Assembly (NCBI RefSeq): GCF_050320395.1
Contig: NZ_CP144459.1
Coordinates: forward strand, 2,232,001 to 2,296,000
Reading direction: 5' to 3'
DNA: 64,000 nt
From: Treponema_C sp050320395
GTDB lineage: Bacteria > Spirochaetota > Spirochaetia > Treponematales > Treponemataceae
Positions 15,191 through 23,437 of this stretch are shown one piece after another. The position numbers and the translations under genes are program-made. Each line of letters opens with the position of its first letter. Position 1 is the first letter of the stretch. A model generated the notes under the pieces. That model searched no databases. It was not told the DNA's origin and saw only the letters and a list, made by a program, of their open reading frames with translations.

Positions 15191-16000
15191 ATGCAAATAA
15201 AAACGGGATTTCATACAATAGAAGAATATCTTCGCAGTTTGGAAGCTCGGGCTCCGGCAGGAAAACATATTGAACCGGAAACCGAAATCCGCTACGCAAA
15301 GGCGGGTCCGCGCGTAAAAAAAATTATAGAGCTTGCGCGTAAAATCGGCGTACCCGTCGTACAAACGGACAATGCACACTTGGAGGCTCTGGTACGCAAT
15401 TTAAACGAAGCGGCCCGCGACCACCGCGGAATTGTGCTTACCGTCGGCGGCAAGGAACCGCAGCGAAAAGAAACAGACTTTGATTCTTTTCTTGCGGAAC
15501 TGCGTAAAACCTGCGAACGTGAAAAAAGAGGAGCCCTTGTTGTGATTTTGGATTCGGTAACCGACCCTCACAATGTCGGCGCGGTAATACGAAGCTGCGA
15601 TCAGCTCGGAGCGGACTTACTCGTGCTTCCGGAAAAGCGGGGCGCAAGCGAATCGGCGGTTATTGAACGCTCAAGTGCCGGAGCCTCGGCATGGGTACCG
15701 ACAGCGGTCGTAACCAATTTGGTTCGCGCGGTCGAAAAATTGCAGGAAGCCGGCTTTTGGGTATACGGGGCAGCCGCAGGCGGAAGTGCCGCACACAGCC
15801 TCGATTTGACGGGAAATATCGCCCTCATTATGGGAAGCGAGGGGGCGGGCATCGGCCGCCTTTTGGCAAAAAAATGCGACGGCTTTATAGCCATACCCTG
15901 CTGCGGAAAATTGGACAGCTTAAACGTATCCGTTGCCGCAGGTATTTTATTATACGAAAGGCGGCGGCAGTGCCTTACAAAACCCGTAAACAGAGTCTAA
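15191..16000 (+). CDS. rlmB: TrmH-family 23S rRNA 2'-O-methyltransferase RlmB
   Basis: A 269-residue SpoU/TrmH-type methyltransferase that, in the RlmB branch, methylates the ribose of G2251 in 23S rRNA. The N-terminal RNA-binding part (about residues 1-85) leads into the knotted catalytic domain with motif 1 DPHNVGAVIRSCDQLGADLL, motif 2 IALIMGSEGAGIGRLLAKKC and motif 3 IPCCGKLDSLNVSVAAGILL. The Asn of motif 1, Glu of motif 2 and Ser/Asn of motif 3 are present. Another TrmH family role cannot be excluded. The gene ends 16 bases before the haemolysin III gene, which has its own GGAGGA. Confidence 0.9.
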   Translation: MQIKTGFHTIEEYLRSLEARAPAGKHIEPETEIRYAKAGPRVKKIIELARKIGVPVVQTDNAHLEALVRNLNEAARDHRGIVLTVGGKEPQRKETDFDSFLAELRKTCEREKRGALVVILDSVTDPHNVGAVIRSCDQLGADLLVLPEKRGASESAVIERSSAGASAWVPTAVVTNLVRAVEKLQEAGFWVYGAAAGGSAAHSLDLTGNIALIMGSEGAGIGRLLAKKCDGFIAIPCCGKLDSLNVSVAAGILLYERRRQCLTKPVNRV

Positions 16001-16016
16001 ATATACCGGAGGAACG

Positions 16017-16877
16017 ATGAATAATTCAGCACATAAAGATCTTGAACTGACAATCCGCGAAGAAGCCGAATTACGGATTCAGGAAATAAAACGCAAGGCA
16101 AAAGAAGATATTGAAAACGTAAAATACGAAATGCAGCTTAAACTCTTGGCCGACAATAAAAAGGCTATAGACCGCGCATGTAAAAAAGAAAACAGACGGC
16201 GTTACCGCGAAGCAAAGCGCGAAGAATACCGCAATCGCACAAAGCGTTATTCAATCGGCGAAGAAATATTCAACTCGATTACCCACGGAATCGGGGCGGG
16301 GCTTGCCATTGCGGCTTTGGTGCTTTTAATTGTAAAAGCGGCTCTCCGTTCCCCCGAAGGGCAAACCGCCTACTATGTCGTAAGCTGGACATTGTTCGGC
16401 TCATCCCTCGTTATTCTCTATCTTATGTCCACGCTCTACCACGCGCTCACCCCGCCCAAGGCAAAAAGCGTTTTTTCAGTCTTTGATCACGCATCTATTT
16501 ATATTTTAATTGCCGGAACCTATACCCCCTTTTGCCTTGCCTCATTACGGGGAGTTCTCGGCTGGACGGTTTTCGGTATTATTTGGCTCTTGGCGGTAAT
16601 CGGTATTACCCTATACTCGATATTCGGCAACAAGCTGCGCACCGCCTCGGTGATTACCTACATCCTTATGGGCTGGCTCATTATCTTTGCCTTTAAGTCC
16701 ATATACCGCGTTTTACCGAATATAAGCATTATGTTTTTAATCGGCGGCGGACTTGCCTATACGGCCGGTGTTTTGTTTTATGCAATGAAAAACCGCAAAT
16801 GGATGCATTCGATTTGGCACCTCTTTGTCATGGCCGGAAGCGTCCTGCACTTTTTTGCGGTGTATTTTTCGATTTAA
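16017..16877 (+). CDS. Haemolysin III / PAQR-type membrane protein
   Basis: A 286-residue protein. Residues 1-75 are highly charged and probably coiled coil (ELRIQEIKRKAKEDIENVKY), an extension not found in most family members. From residue 76 there are seven hydrophobic segments with the family motifs EEIFNSITHGIGAG, STLYHAL, FDHASIYILIAGTYTPF and the final HSIWHLFVMAGSVLHFFAVY. The conserved His residues in these motifs probably bind zinc. PAQR proteins are membrane hydrolase-like proteins; the bacterial haemolysin name rests on limited evidence. AGGAACG precedes the ATG. Confidence 0.92.
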   Translation: MNNSAHKDLELTIREEAELRIQEIKRKAKEDIENVKYEMQLKLLADNKKAIDRACKKENRRRYREAKREEYRNRTKRYSIGEEIFNSITHGIGAGLAIAALVLLIVKAALRSPEGQTAYYVVSWTLFGSSLVILYLMSTLYHALTPPKAKSVFSVFDHASIYILIAGTYTPFCLASLRGVLGWTVFGIIWLLAVIGITLYSIFGNKLRTASVITYILMGWLIIFAFKSIYRVLPNISIMFLIGGGLAYTAGVLFYAMKNRKWMHSIWHLFVMAGSVLHFFAVYFSI

Positions 16878-16925
16878 GCCGGGCTTTACCTGCACCTTTT
16901 CAGAACCTCCTCCCTCAAAATATCG

Positions 16926-16954
16926 TTGACAGATAGAGATATCGGGTTTATAAT
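16926..16954 (+). promoter_or_regulatory. Consensus promoter of the sugar ABC locus
   Basis: TTGACA (16926-16931), a 17-base spacer and TATAAT (16949-16954) match the sigma-70 consensus perfectly. The start site would be near 16961, giving a leader of about 49 bases before the solute-binding protein gene. Confidence 0.9.
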
Positions 16955-16963
16955 TTGATAAAA

Positions 16964-16980
16964 GGTTCTTAAATAGAACC
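16964..16980. promoter_or_regulatory. Candidate operator GGTTCT-N5-AGAACC
   Basis: A perfect inverted repeat, GGTTCT and AGAACC separated by TAAAT, lies at about +4 to +20 of the transcript. A repressor bound here would block a consensus promoter. The GntR-family regulator encoded at 20273 is the obvious candidate, but binding is inferred. Confidence 0.5.
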
Positions 16981-17009
16981 ATTCATAAAACAGACGTAAG
17001 GAGGATTTT

Positions 17010-18350
17010 ATGAAAAAAGTACTTTCAACGGTACTCTCTATTTTAATTCTCGGTTCGGTTTTTGCCGCAGGCGGTAAAGACTCCGGAAGCGGGGAAGGCG
17101 CCCGACTGCGTTTTCTCGATGTCAATCCGAGTCCGTCAAGGCAGGAATATTATACCGATGTTTTTGCTCAGTTCAAAAACGAAACCGGTATTTCGGTTGT
17201 TTACGAAAGCGTCCCTTGGGACGATGCCGCAAACAAACTGACCGTATTGGGTGCATCAAAAGATTTACCCGATGTGATTACCACATGGGCCGGATGGCTC
17301 GGGCAGTTTACCGAAGCCGGATGGCTTGAACCTCTTGCCCCCTATATCGGAAATACCTATGACGAATATGCCGATACGGTTACAAAACTGGTATGGAAAG
17401 CCGAAAAGGAATTGTACCGCGGTATTTACACCGTACCCGACGGCATGATGGTAAAAGGTGTATTTGTCAGAAAAGACTGGGCAAAAGAAGCCGGTTTGAA
17501 TCTCGACCCCAAAAAGGGCTGGACCTACAACGATTTTTTTGAAACCGTAAAAAAGCTGACCAATCCCGCAAAAAAACAATACGGCACCTCTTACCGCGGA
17601 GCGCGCGGAGCATTCGACCCCTTGTTCGTATACCTAGAAAGTTTTACCGGCGGCCGCGCTTATGCGGATAACGGCGAAGCATTATTTGACAATGCCGAAT
17701 GTATTGAAGCATATAAAAAATGGTGTTCCGTTTATTTGAACGGCTATGCACCCAAGGATGCAATCAACTGGGGTTTTGTTGAAATGGTAGACAACTTTTG
17801 CGGCGGTTTAACGGGAACCTTAATCAACGATTCCGAAGTTGCCGCAACCTGTATAGCGTCTTTAAAGCCGGAACAGTGGATGGTTATGCCCATGCCCAAG
17901 AGCGATAAGGACGGAAAGATTTACAATACGGTAAATTCTCCCTATGCATACTCCATCGCCTCAAATTCAAAACAAAAAGAAGCCGCATGGAAGCTGATCC
18001 AGTTCCTTACCCGGCCCGACAATAATATCAATTACTGCAAACTGACCGGTCTTATCCCGATTAAAAAGGCCGTCGGCAACGATCCGTACTACGGCCCCAA
18101 CGGCCCCTATGCAACATTCGTTCAGCAGTTAAACGATAAAGACATGGTCGTTCCCTGTGCCTTCGGCCCCTTCCCCCTGACGGATTTACACCAGGGCCCC
18201 ATGCATGAAGAAATTCAAAAATATCTTTTGGGTAAACAAAGCGCCGAAACATCTTTGAAAAATGTAAGCAATGAACTTGAAGCGCGAATGAAAAAATATT
18301 TGGCGGACAATCCCGACACAAAGGTAGAGCTGCCTAAGGGATTAAACTAA
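17010..18350 (+). CDS. Sugar ABC transporter solute-binding protein
   Basis: A 446-residue extracellular solute-binding protein (family 1, maltose-binding type). It has a signal sequence MKKVLSTVLSILILGSVFAA but no lipobox Cys after it (the following residues are GGKDSGSG), so it may be released to the periplasm by signal peptidase I rather than lipidated. Domain motifs include FAQFKNETGISVVYESVPWD, DLPDVITTWAGWLGQFTEAG and a C-terminal hinge region (AWKLIQFLTRPDNNINYCK). It is the first gene of an operon with two permeases and a regulator; no ATPase gene is present. The downstream fucosidase suggests a fucose-containing glycan as the substrate. Confidence 0.93.
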   Translation: MKKVLSTVLSILILGSVFAAGGKDSGSGEGARLRFLDVNPSPSRQEYYTDVFAQFKNETGISVVYESVPWDDAANKLTVLGASKDLPDVITTWAGWLGQFTEAGWLEPLAPYIGNTYDEYADTVTKLVWKAEKELYRGIYTVPDGMMVKGVFVRKDWAKEAGLNLDPKKGWTYNDFFETVKKLTNPAKKQYGTSYRGARGAFDPLFVYLESFTGGRAYADNGEALFDNAECIEAYKKWCSVYLNGYAPKDAINWGFVEMVDNFCGGLTGTLINDSEVAATCIASLKPEQWMVMPMPKSDKDGKIYNTVNSPYAYSIASNSKQKEAAWKLIQFLTRPDNNINYCKLTGLIPIKKAVGNDPYYGPNGPYATFVQQLNDKDMVVPCAFGPFPLTDLHQGPMHEEIQKYLLGKQSAETSLKNVSNELEARMKKYLADNPDTKVELPKGLN

Positions 18351-18368
18351 TGTAATAATTAAGGAAGC

Positions 18369-18403
18369 GGGGTTGTCTTGGAAAATCGGTTTTAAGACGC
18401 CCC
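18369..18403 (+). terminator. Intercistronic hairpin between binding protein and permease genes
   Basis: GGGG and GTCTTGGAA on the left (18369-18383) pair with TTTTAAGAC and CCCC on the right (18390-18403), with a small bulge. No long T run follows, so it probably stabilises the binding-protein mRNA or attenuates permease expression, which is common in sugar ABC operons. Confidence 0.65.
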
Positions 18404-18427
18404 TTCTTCCACTTTCAGGAATAAAAT

Positions 18428-19417
18428 ATGGTTATATTAATAAGTTTTTTGATGTTTTTTGCCCTGCTTTGTATCGGCGGCATGTTTATAATCAATAATT
18501 CCGTCGGAAAATCGGGGAAACAACTCTTTAAGATGAATACGGCAAAAAAAGCGGAACCCTTTGCCTTTCTTTTGCCGACCGTTATCCTCTTGCTGATTAT
18601 GTTCGGTTTTCCTCTGATACGGACTCTTATAATGGCTTTTCAAAATTATAAATTAACACAGCCGAATAAAATATATTTTAATCAATTTGCAAATTTTAAA
18701 AATTTATTTTCCGATTCGGATATCGCCCTTATTATAAAAAATTCTTTTATATATGTTATTTGTTCGGTTATAGGACAATTTTTACTCGGTATGGGATTGG
18801 CCTTTGCTCTAAAAAAACCTTTTAAAGGCAGGGGACTGTATCAATCGATAGTTTTTCTTCCCTGGGCTTTTTCGGCCTTTGTTATCGGTTTAATGCATCG
18901 CTGGTCTTTTAACGGAGAATACGGAGTTGTAAACGATTTACTGATTCGCCTCGGTGCAATTTCCGAGAAAATCGCATGGCTGGGTACTCCGGGCCTTTCA
19001 CTGGTCGTTGTCATTCTTGCGATGATTTGGATGGGAGTGCCTTTTTTTGCCATTATGATATTGGCATCCTTGCAGTCCATTCCCTATGATATTTATGAAG
19101 CTTCATATTTGGACGGCTGCTCTCCTGCAAGAAGATTTTTTCAAATCATATTACCGTATATTAAGCCGACAATAATCGTTACGATTCTTTTGCGTACCAT
19201 TTGGATTTTTAACTCATTCGATATGATTGTTATTATCACAAACGGCGGGCCGGCAAACTATTCGCAAACCCTGCCGTCGTATATGTACACCAAAGCCTTT
19301 GCCGCCTACGATTTCGGCTTGGCATCCGCTCTCGGAGTTATTTTGATGGGTATTTTGGTAGTCTATGTAACGGTATTTTTAACAACAACAAAATATAACA
19401 GTGCCGGAGATTTTTAA
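18428..19417 (+). CDS. Sugar ABC transporter permease (MalF/UgpA type)
   Basis: A 329-residue inner-membrane permease. A first hydrophobic segment (residues about 2-22) is followed by the core of six helices. The cytoplasmic EAA loop that contacts the ATPase reads EASYLDGCSPARRFFQIILP at about residues 222-241. Typical features include FAFLLPTVILLLIMFGFPLI at the start of the core. It pairs with the next permease, whose start is three bases away. The long N-terminal segment before the core is slightly unusual. Confidence 0.94.
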   Translation: MVILISFLMFFALLCIGGMFIINNSVGKSGKQLFKMNTAKKAEPFAFLLPTVILLLIMFGFPLIRTLIMAFQNYKLTQPNKIYFNQFANFKNLFSDSDIALIIKNSFIYVICSVIGQFLLGMGLAFALKKPFKGRGLYQSIVFLPWAFSAFVIGLMHRWSFNGEYGVVNDLLIRLGAISEKIAWLGTPGLSLVVVILAMIWMGVPFFAIMILASLQSIPYDIYEASYLDGCSPARRFFQIILPYIKPTIIVTILLRTIWIFNSFDMIVIITNGGPANYSQTLPSYMYTKAFAAYDFGLASALGVILMGILVVYVTVFLTTTKYNSAGDF

Positions 19418-19419
19418 TT

Positions 19420-20262
19420 ATGGATCATCAGTCGAAAAAAGTATTTTTACACACCGGAAAAATTATAGTGCTTGGCTTATATTTAGCCTTTGTTCTTTTT
19501 CCCATATACTGGATGGTTATAACTTCATTTAAATATAATACGGAAATAATTAATGCCCAAAGACTTACTTATTTTCCCGAAAAATTTACCCCTGAAAACT
19601 ATAACCAATTGTTTTCCATGTACGATTACGGCAATATGTTGAAAAACAGCCTGATTATTTCCTTGTCGGCGGGCTTTTGTGTTACAATGCTTTCGATATT
19701 CGGCGGCTACGGTCTTGCCCGCTATAAATTCGATACAAAAACCCTCTTTTTACTGTTTTTTCTTGTAACGCAGATGATTCCCGGTATTTTGGTCATCATT
19801 CCTCTGTACATTATTTTTTCAAAAATGAATATTGTCAATACGAGGTTAAGTCTTTTTATCTTTTATCTGATTTCGAACCTTCCGTTTTGCGTTATCACAA
19901 TGAGAAGTTTTTTTGAACGGATTCCCTATACATTGGAAGAAGCGGCAACCGTAGACGGCTGTACAAAGCTCCAAACGCTCAGGAAAATAGTACTGCCGGT
20001 AATGTTTCCGGGCATCGTTGCCGTTTTTGTATTTGCCTTTATCGGCGCATGGAACGAATTGATTGCCGGAACCATTTTTATAAACACGCCTAATTTTTGG
20101 ACAATACCGATAGGACTAAAGTCATTAATAGGCAAATACGATGTCAAATGGGGCGTTTTAATGGCCGGAGGCGTTTTAGCCTTATTACCGACGGCGATTA
20201 TGTTTGCGGTAATGCAAAGATTCGTCGTTGCGGGATTGACCGCGGGGGCAGTCAAAGAATAA
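19420..20262 (+). CDS. Sugar ABC transporter permease (MalG/UgpE type)
   Basis: A 280-residue permease with six hydrophobic helices and the EAA motif EAATVDGCTKLQTLRKIVLP at about residues 171-190. It starts MDHQSKKVFLHTGKIIVLGL and has the conserved YWMVITSFKYNTEI after helix 1. It completes the transmembrane heterodimer with the preceding permease. Since the locus has no ATP-binding protein, the transporter must use an ATPase encoded elsewhere, as many sugar ABC systems do with MsmK/UgpC-type proteins. Confidence 0.94.
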   Translation: MDHQSKKVFLHTGKIIVLGLYLAFVLFPIYWMVITSFKYNTEIINAQRLTYFPEKFTPENYNQLFSMYDYGNMLKNSLIISLSAGFCVTMLSIFGGYGLARYKFDTKTLFLLFFLVTQMIPGILVIIPLYIIFSKMNIVNTRLSLFIFYLISNLPFCVITMRSFFERIPYTLEEAATVDGCTKLQTLRKIVLPVMFPGIVAVFVFAFIGAWNELIAGTIFINTPNFWTIPIGLKSLIGKYDVKWGVLMAGGVLALLPTAIMFAVMQRFVVAGLTAGAVKE

Positions 20263-20272
20263 GGGGCAAAGC

Positions 20273-20980
20273 GTGCAAAATATTCCGGTAAAAATAAACC
20301 CCATAGAAAAAGATTTACTTCCCGATAAGGTCGAAGACGAAATACTCAATTATATCGTAAAAAATCATTTGAGAACCGGCGATAAGATTCCCTCGGAACG
20401 CGAATTCTCTTTAAAACTTAAGGTGGGAAGAAACTCGGTGCGCAATGCGCTTTTATCTTTGGAAAATCGGGATATAATCGTAAGACAAATCGGCAAGGGC
20501 TCTTTTTTAAAAAACTCGGATTTAAAAAAAACGAAGGCCAAGGTTGATGTTCGACTGTTTGAAGTTAACTTTATCGATATTCTTGAAATCAGAATGAATC
20601 TGGAAAAACTGGCTATAAAAAAGGCCGTTGAAAACGGTACGGAGGCCCTGTTTGACGAATTGTTAAAGGCGGGTAAACGCATGTCCCTCTTGGCAAAAAA
20701 AGGCGAATACTCGGTAGCGGCAGACAGAGAATTTCATTCAAAGCTGTACGATTGTGCGGGCTCAAAAACCCTCAAACAATTGATATTGAATCTCATAGAC
20801 TCTCTGGACTATTATCAATGCATATATGTGAATCCCGATGAGCATTGGATATTGACGATTCCGTATCATCTTGATATTGCATATGCCTGTAAAGAACGAA
20901 ATCTTGCGCTCGCACTTGCCGCACAGGAGTATATTTACAACCATGATTTAAAAGTACTCAGTTCAAAGATAAGAGGATAA
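20273..20980 (+). CDS. GntR-family (FadR-type) transcriptional regulator
   Basis: A 235-residue regulator starting at GTG. Residues about 15-80 form the winged helix-turn-helix (HLRTGDKIPSEREFSLKLKV, GRNSVRNALLSLENRDIIVR, GKGSF). The C-terminal part (about 95-225) is an all-helical FCD-type sensor domain with the possible metal-binding His pattern (DREFHSKLYDCAG). FadR-type regulators usually respond to an organic acid or sugar acid. It lies 10 bases after the permease gene and 2 bases before the fucosidase gene, so it probably controls this locus. Confidence 0.9.
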   Translation: MQNIPVKINPIEKDLLPDKVEDEILNYIVKNHLRTGDKIPSEREFSLKLKVGRNSVRNALLSLENRDIIVRQIGKGSFLKNSDLKKTKAKVDVRLFEVNFIDILEIRMNLEKLAIKKAVENGTEALFDELLKAGKRMSLLAKKGEYSVAADREFHSKLYDCAGSKTLKQLILNLIDSLDYYQCIYVNPDEHWILTIPYHLDIAYACKERNLALALAAQEYIYNHDLKVLSSKIRG

Positions 20981-20982
20981 CT

Positions 20983-22215
20983 ATGATACAACAATGGTGG
21001 AAAGACGCCAAATTCGGTATGTTTATTCACTGGGGAATCTACTCGGTTCCCGCAGGCGAATATAAGGGTGTAAAAACCGATAACATTGCCGAATGGATTA
21101 TGCACGACTTACATATTCCCGTCGGCGAATATGAAAAGTTTGCCGCATCCTTTACGGGAGAACATTTCGATGCGGATAAGATTGTAAGGCTTGCAAAAGA
21201 ATGCGGTATGAAATATCTGGTTTTTACGGCAAAGCACCACGACGGCTTTGCAATGTATCACTCAAAAGTCGATGCGTACAATACAAGCATTACGCCTTAT
21301 AAAAAAGACCCGATTAGAGAATTAAAAAATGCCTGCGATAAATACGGCATCGCGTTCGGCTTATATTATTCGCAGGCACAGGATTGGCACGATCCGGACG
21401 GCTGCGAAGACGGCGAAAACGGCGAAGGTAAAGATTTTGAAACATACTTTAGAAACAAGTGCCTTCCGCAGGTAAAAGAATTGTTGACGAATTACGCTCC
21501 GGTAAAGCTCTTGTGGTTCGACACGCCCATGTATATGAGTGCCGAACAATCGAAAGAATTAAAAGACTTTGTTTTAAATATTCAAAGCGATTGTATGATA
21601 AGCGGCAGAATCGGAAACGGCTTGGGAGATTACGTAACAACCGGCGATAACTTTATTCCCCTGCTTCCGATAGGCTACAGTTTTGAAGTGCCTGCAACGA
21701 CAAATCACTCGTGGGGATATAACAAATTCGATACCGATTGGATTTGTGCAAAAAAAATAATCAGGCGTTTGGTAAAAATCGTTGCCCGCGGCGGAAATTA
21801 TCTGCTGAATGTCGGCCCCCGCAGTGACGGCTCAATACCGGCCGAATGTACGGAAATATTAAAAGAAATAGGAAACTTTTTAAAATACAACGGCGACAGT
21901 ATTTATGCTACGGTTCCCATTCCGCCCTATCCCTATGATATCGACTGGGGTTATTTTACCTATAAAAGCGGAAAACTTTTTATCCACGTTTTCGAAGATT
22001 CGGACAGGGTCTATTTGCTGAATATACACAATAAACCGCTTAAAGCCTATCTTCTCAAGGATAAAACGCCTTTAGCGGTAAAAGAACGCTGCACCTGTGA
22101 AGGCGACAGCAGCTGGCTTATAAAACTTCCCCCAAACCGGGACAAGGATATAGACCGTGTTATTTGCGTGGAAGTGGAAGGTGAAGAGCTTGAGTTTGAA
22201 CCCATTAAAAGATAA
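20983..22215 (+). CDS. Alpha-L-fucosidase, glycoside hydrolase family 29
   Basis: A 410-residue GH29 enzyme that removes alpha-linked L-fucose from glycans. The catalytic barrel begins WWKDAKFGMFIHWGIYSVPA and has the substrate-binding YLVFTAKHHDGFAMYHSKVD. The nucleophile Asp is expected in KLLWFDTPMY at about residue 170. The C-terminal part has LNVGPRSDGSIPAECTEILK, typical of the family, and a short beta domain. There is no signal peptide, so the enzyme should act in the cytoplasm on imported fucosides. It is cotranscribed with the regulator and importer. Confidence 0.93.
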   Translation: MIQQWWKDAKFGMFIHWGIYSVPAGEYKGVKTDNIAEWIMHDLHIPVGEYEKFAASFTGEHFDADKIVRLAKECGMKYLVFTAKHHDGFAMYHSKVDAYNTSITPYKKDPIRELKNACDKYGIAFGLYYSQAQDWHDPDGCEDGENGEGKDFETYFRNKCLPQVKELLTNYAPVKLLWFDTPMYMSAEQSKELKDFVLNIQSDCMISGRIGNGLGDYVTTGDNFIPLLPIGYSFEVPATTNHSWGYNKFDTDWICAKKIIRRLVKIVARGGNYLLNVGPRSDGSIPAECTEILKEIGNFLKYNGDSIYATVPIPPYPYDIDWGYFTYKSGKLFIHVFEDSDRVYLLNIHNKPLKAYLLKDKTPLAVKERCTCEGDSSWLIKLPPNRDKDIDRVICVEVEGEELEFEPIKR

Positions 22216-22225
22216 GAAGGTTTGT

Positions 22226-23365
22226 ATGGATAGGATTGAAGATATTATTACGGACGATGATTTTTCGTTTCCGAGTATGGAACGGCCGGTTTCAATGCCG
22301 CTTTTTCAAAACTCGCTTTTTTGTTTTAATTCAACGGATGATTTACAAAAAGCAATCGGCAACGAATTTTGTTCCCACCTGTATTCGAGAGGAAACAATC
22401 CTACCGTAGAGCAGGTTGAAAAACGCATCGCAATGGCCGAAAAAGGAGAACGTGCAAAACTTTTTGCATCGGGGGTTGCCGCCATATCCGCAGCTGTTTT
22501 ATCGCAAGTGAAAAGCGGCGACCATATTATCTGTTCCGACTGCGCCTATTCATGGACAAAGTATATGTGCTCGGTATACTTACAGCGTTTTAACGTTTCC
22601 GTTACCTTTGTAAACACAAGGGATATCGATGCGGTAAAAAAAGCCGTGTGTAAAAACACAAAGGTTTTGTATATCGAATCTCCGGGTTCATTATTTATGA
22701 GTGTTTCGGATATAAAAGCTCTGGTTGAAATCTGTAAAAATAATTCCATATTTTCGATAATAGATAATACATGGGCAACCCCGGTATTTCAAAATCCGCT
22801 TACACTCGGTATGGATGCGGTAGTACATTCGGCTTCAAAATATCTGGGCGGGCACAGCGACATCGTCGGCGGCTGTGTTATATCAAATACTAAAACGATT
22901 GAACACATTTTTAAAACGGAATTTTTACCCACCGGAGCCGTTCCCGACCCCTTCCAGGCATGGCTGATTCAAAGGGGCATGAGAACCCTCAAAATCCGTT
23001 TGGACTATCACCATAAAGCGGCTCTGGCTGTATGCGATTATCTGTACACAAAAAATGAAGTTGAAAAAATATACTATCCGATGCATCCGAAAAGTCCCGA
23101 CTATAACCTTGCATCTTCTCAAATGAGCGGAGGCTGCGGTTTATTGTCGATAAAGTTGAAAACCGGCGATGAAGAAAAAATCAAAAAGGCGGTAGACGGT
23201 TTAAAGATGTTTAGAATCGGTGTCAGCTGGGGAGGCTACGAAAGTCTTGTTCTTCCGCTTTTGGCGACAAACGGCGACCCGAGCTTACTGCGCCTTCATA
23301 TCGGCCTTGAAAATACGGATTCTTTAATCGAAGATTTGGACAAAGCATTGTTTTTGCTCAAATAA
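22226..23365 (+). CDS. PLP-dependent trans-sulfuration family enzyme (Cys/Met metabolism)
   Basis: The start is taken at the ATG at 22226 (preceded by AAGAAGG), giving 379 residues. The fold is that of cystathionine gamma-synthase / gamma-lyase enzymes: YSRGNNPTVEQVEKRIAMAE, then FASGVAAISAAVLSQVKSGD, IDNTWATPVFQNPLTLGMDA and the PLP lysine in HSASKYLGGHSDIVGG at about residue 200. The C-terminal half has SWGGYESLVLPLLA. The reaction cannot be fixed from sequence; beta- or gamma-elimination of cysteine or cystathionine is possible. Its place between fucosidase and xylose genes is unexpected. Confidence 0.88.
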   Translation: MDRIEDIITDDDFSFPSMERPVSMPLFQNSLFCFNSTDDLQKAIGNEFCSHLYSRGNNPTVEQVEKRIAMAEKGERAKLFASGVAAISAAVLSQVKSGDHIICSDCAYSWTKYMCSVYLQRFNVSVTFVNTRDIDAVKKAVCKNTKVLYIESPGSLFMSVSDIKALVEICKNNSIFSIIDNTWATPVFQNPLTLGMDAVVHSASKYLGGHSDIVGGCVISNTKTIEHIFKTEFLPTGAVPDPFQAWLIQRGMRTLKIRLDYHHKAALAVCDYLYTKNEVEKIYYPMHPKSPDYNLASSQMSGGCGLLSIKLKTGDEEKIKKAVDGLKMFRIGVSWGGYESLVLPLLATNGDPSLLRLHIGLENTDSLIEDLDKALFLLK

Positions 23366-23384
23366 AAAATCAACTTTTAATATT

Positions 23385-23398
23385 TGAAATCAATTTCA
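23385..23398. promoter_or_regulatory. Palindrome TGAAAT-CA-ATTTCA upstream of xylB
   Basis: A perfect 14-base palindrome lies 39 bases before the xylulokinase ATG in the short gap after the PLP enzyme gene. Its position suggests an operator for the xylose genes, but no regulator of XylR type is encoded in the window. Confidence 0.4.
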
Positions 23399-23437
23399 GG
23401 TATTGAAAAAACGGATAACAAGGAGGAGACTGTACAT

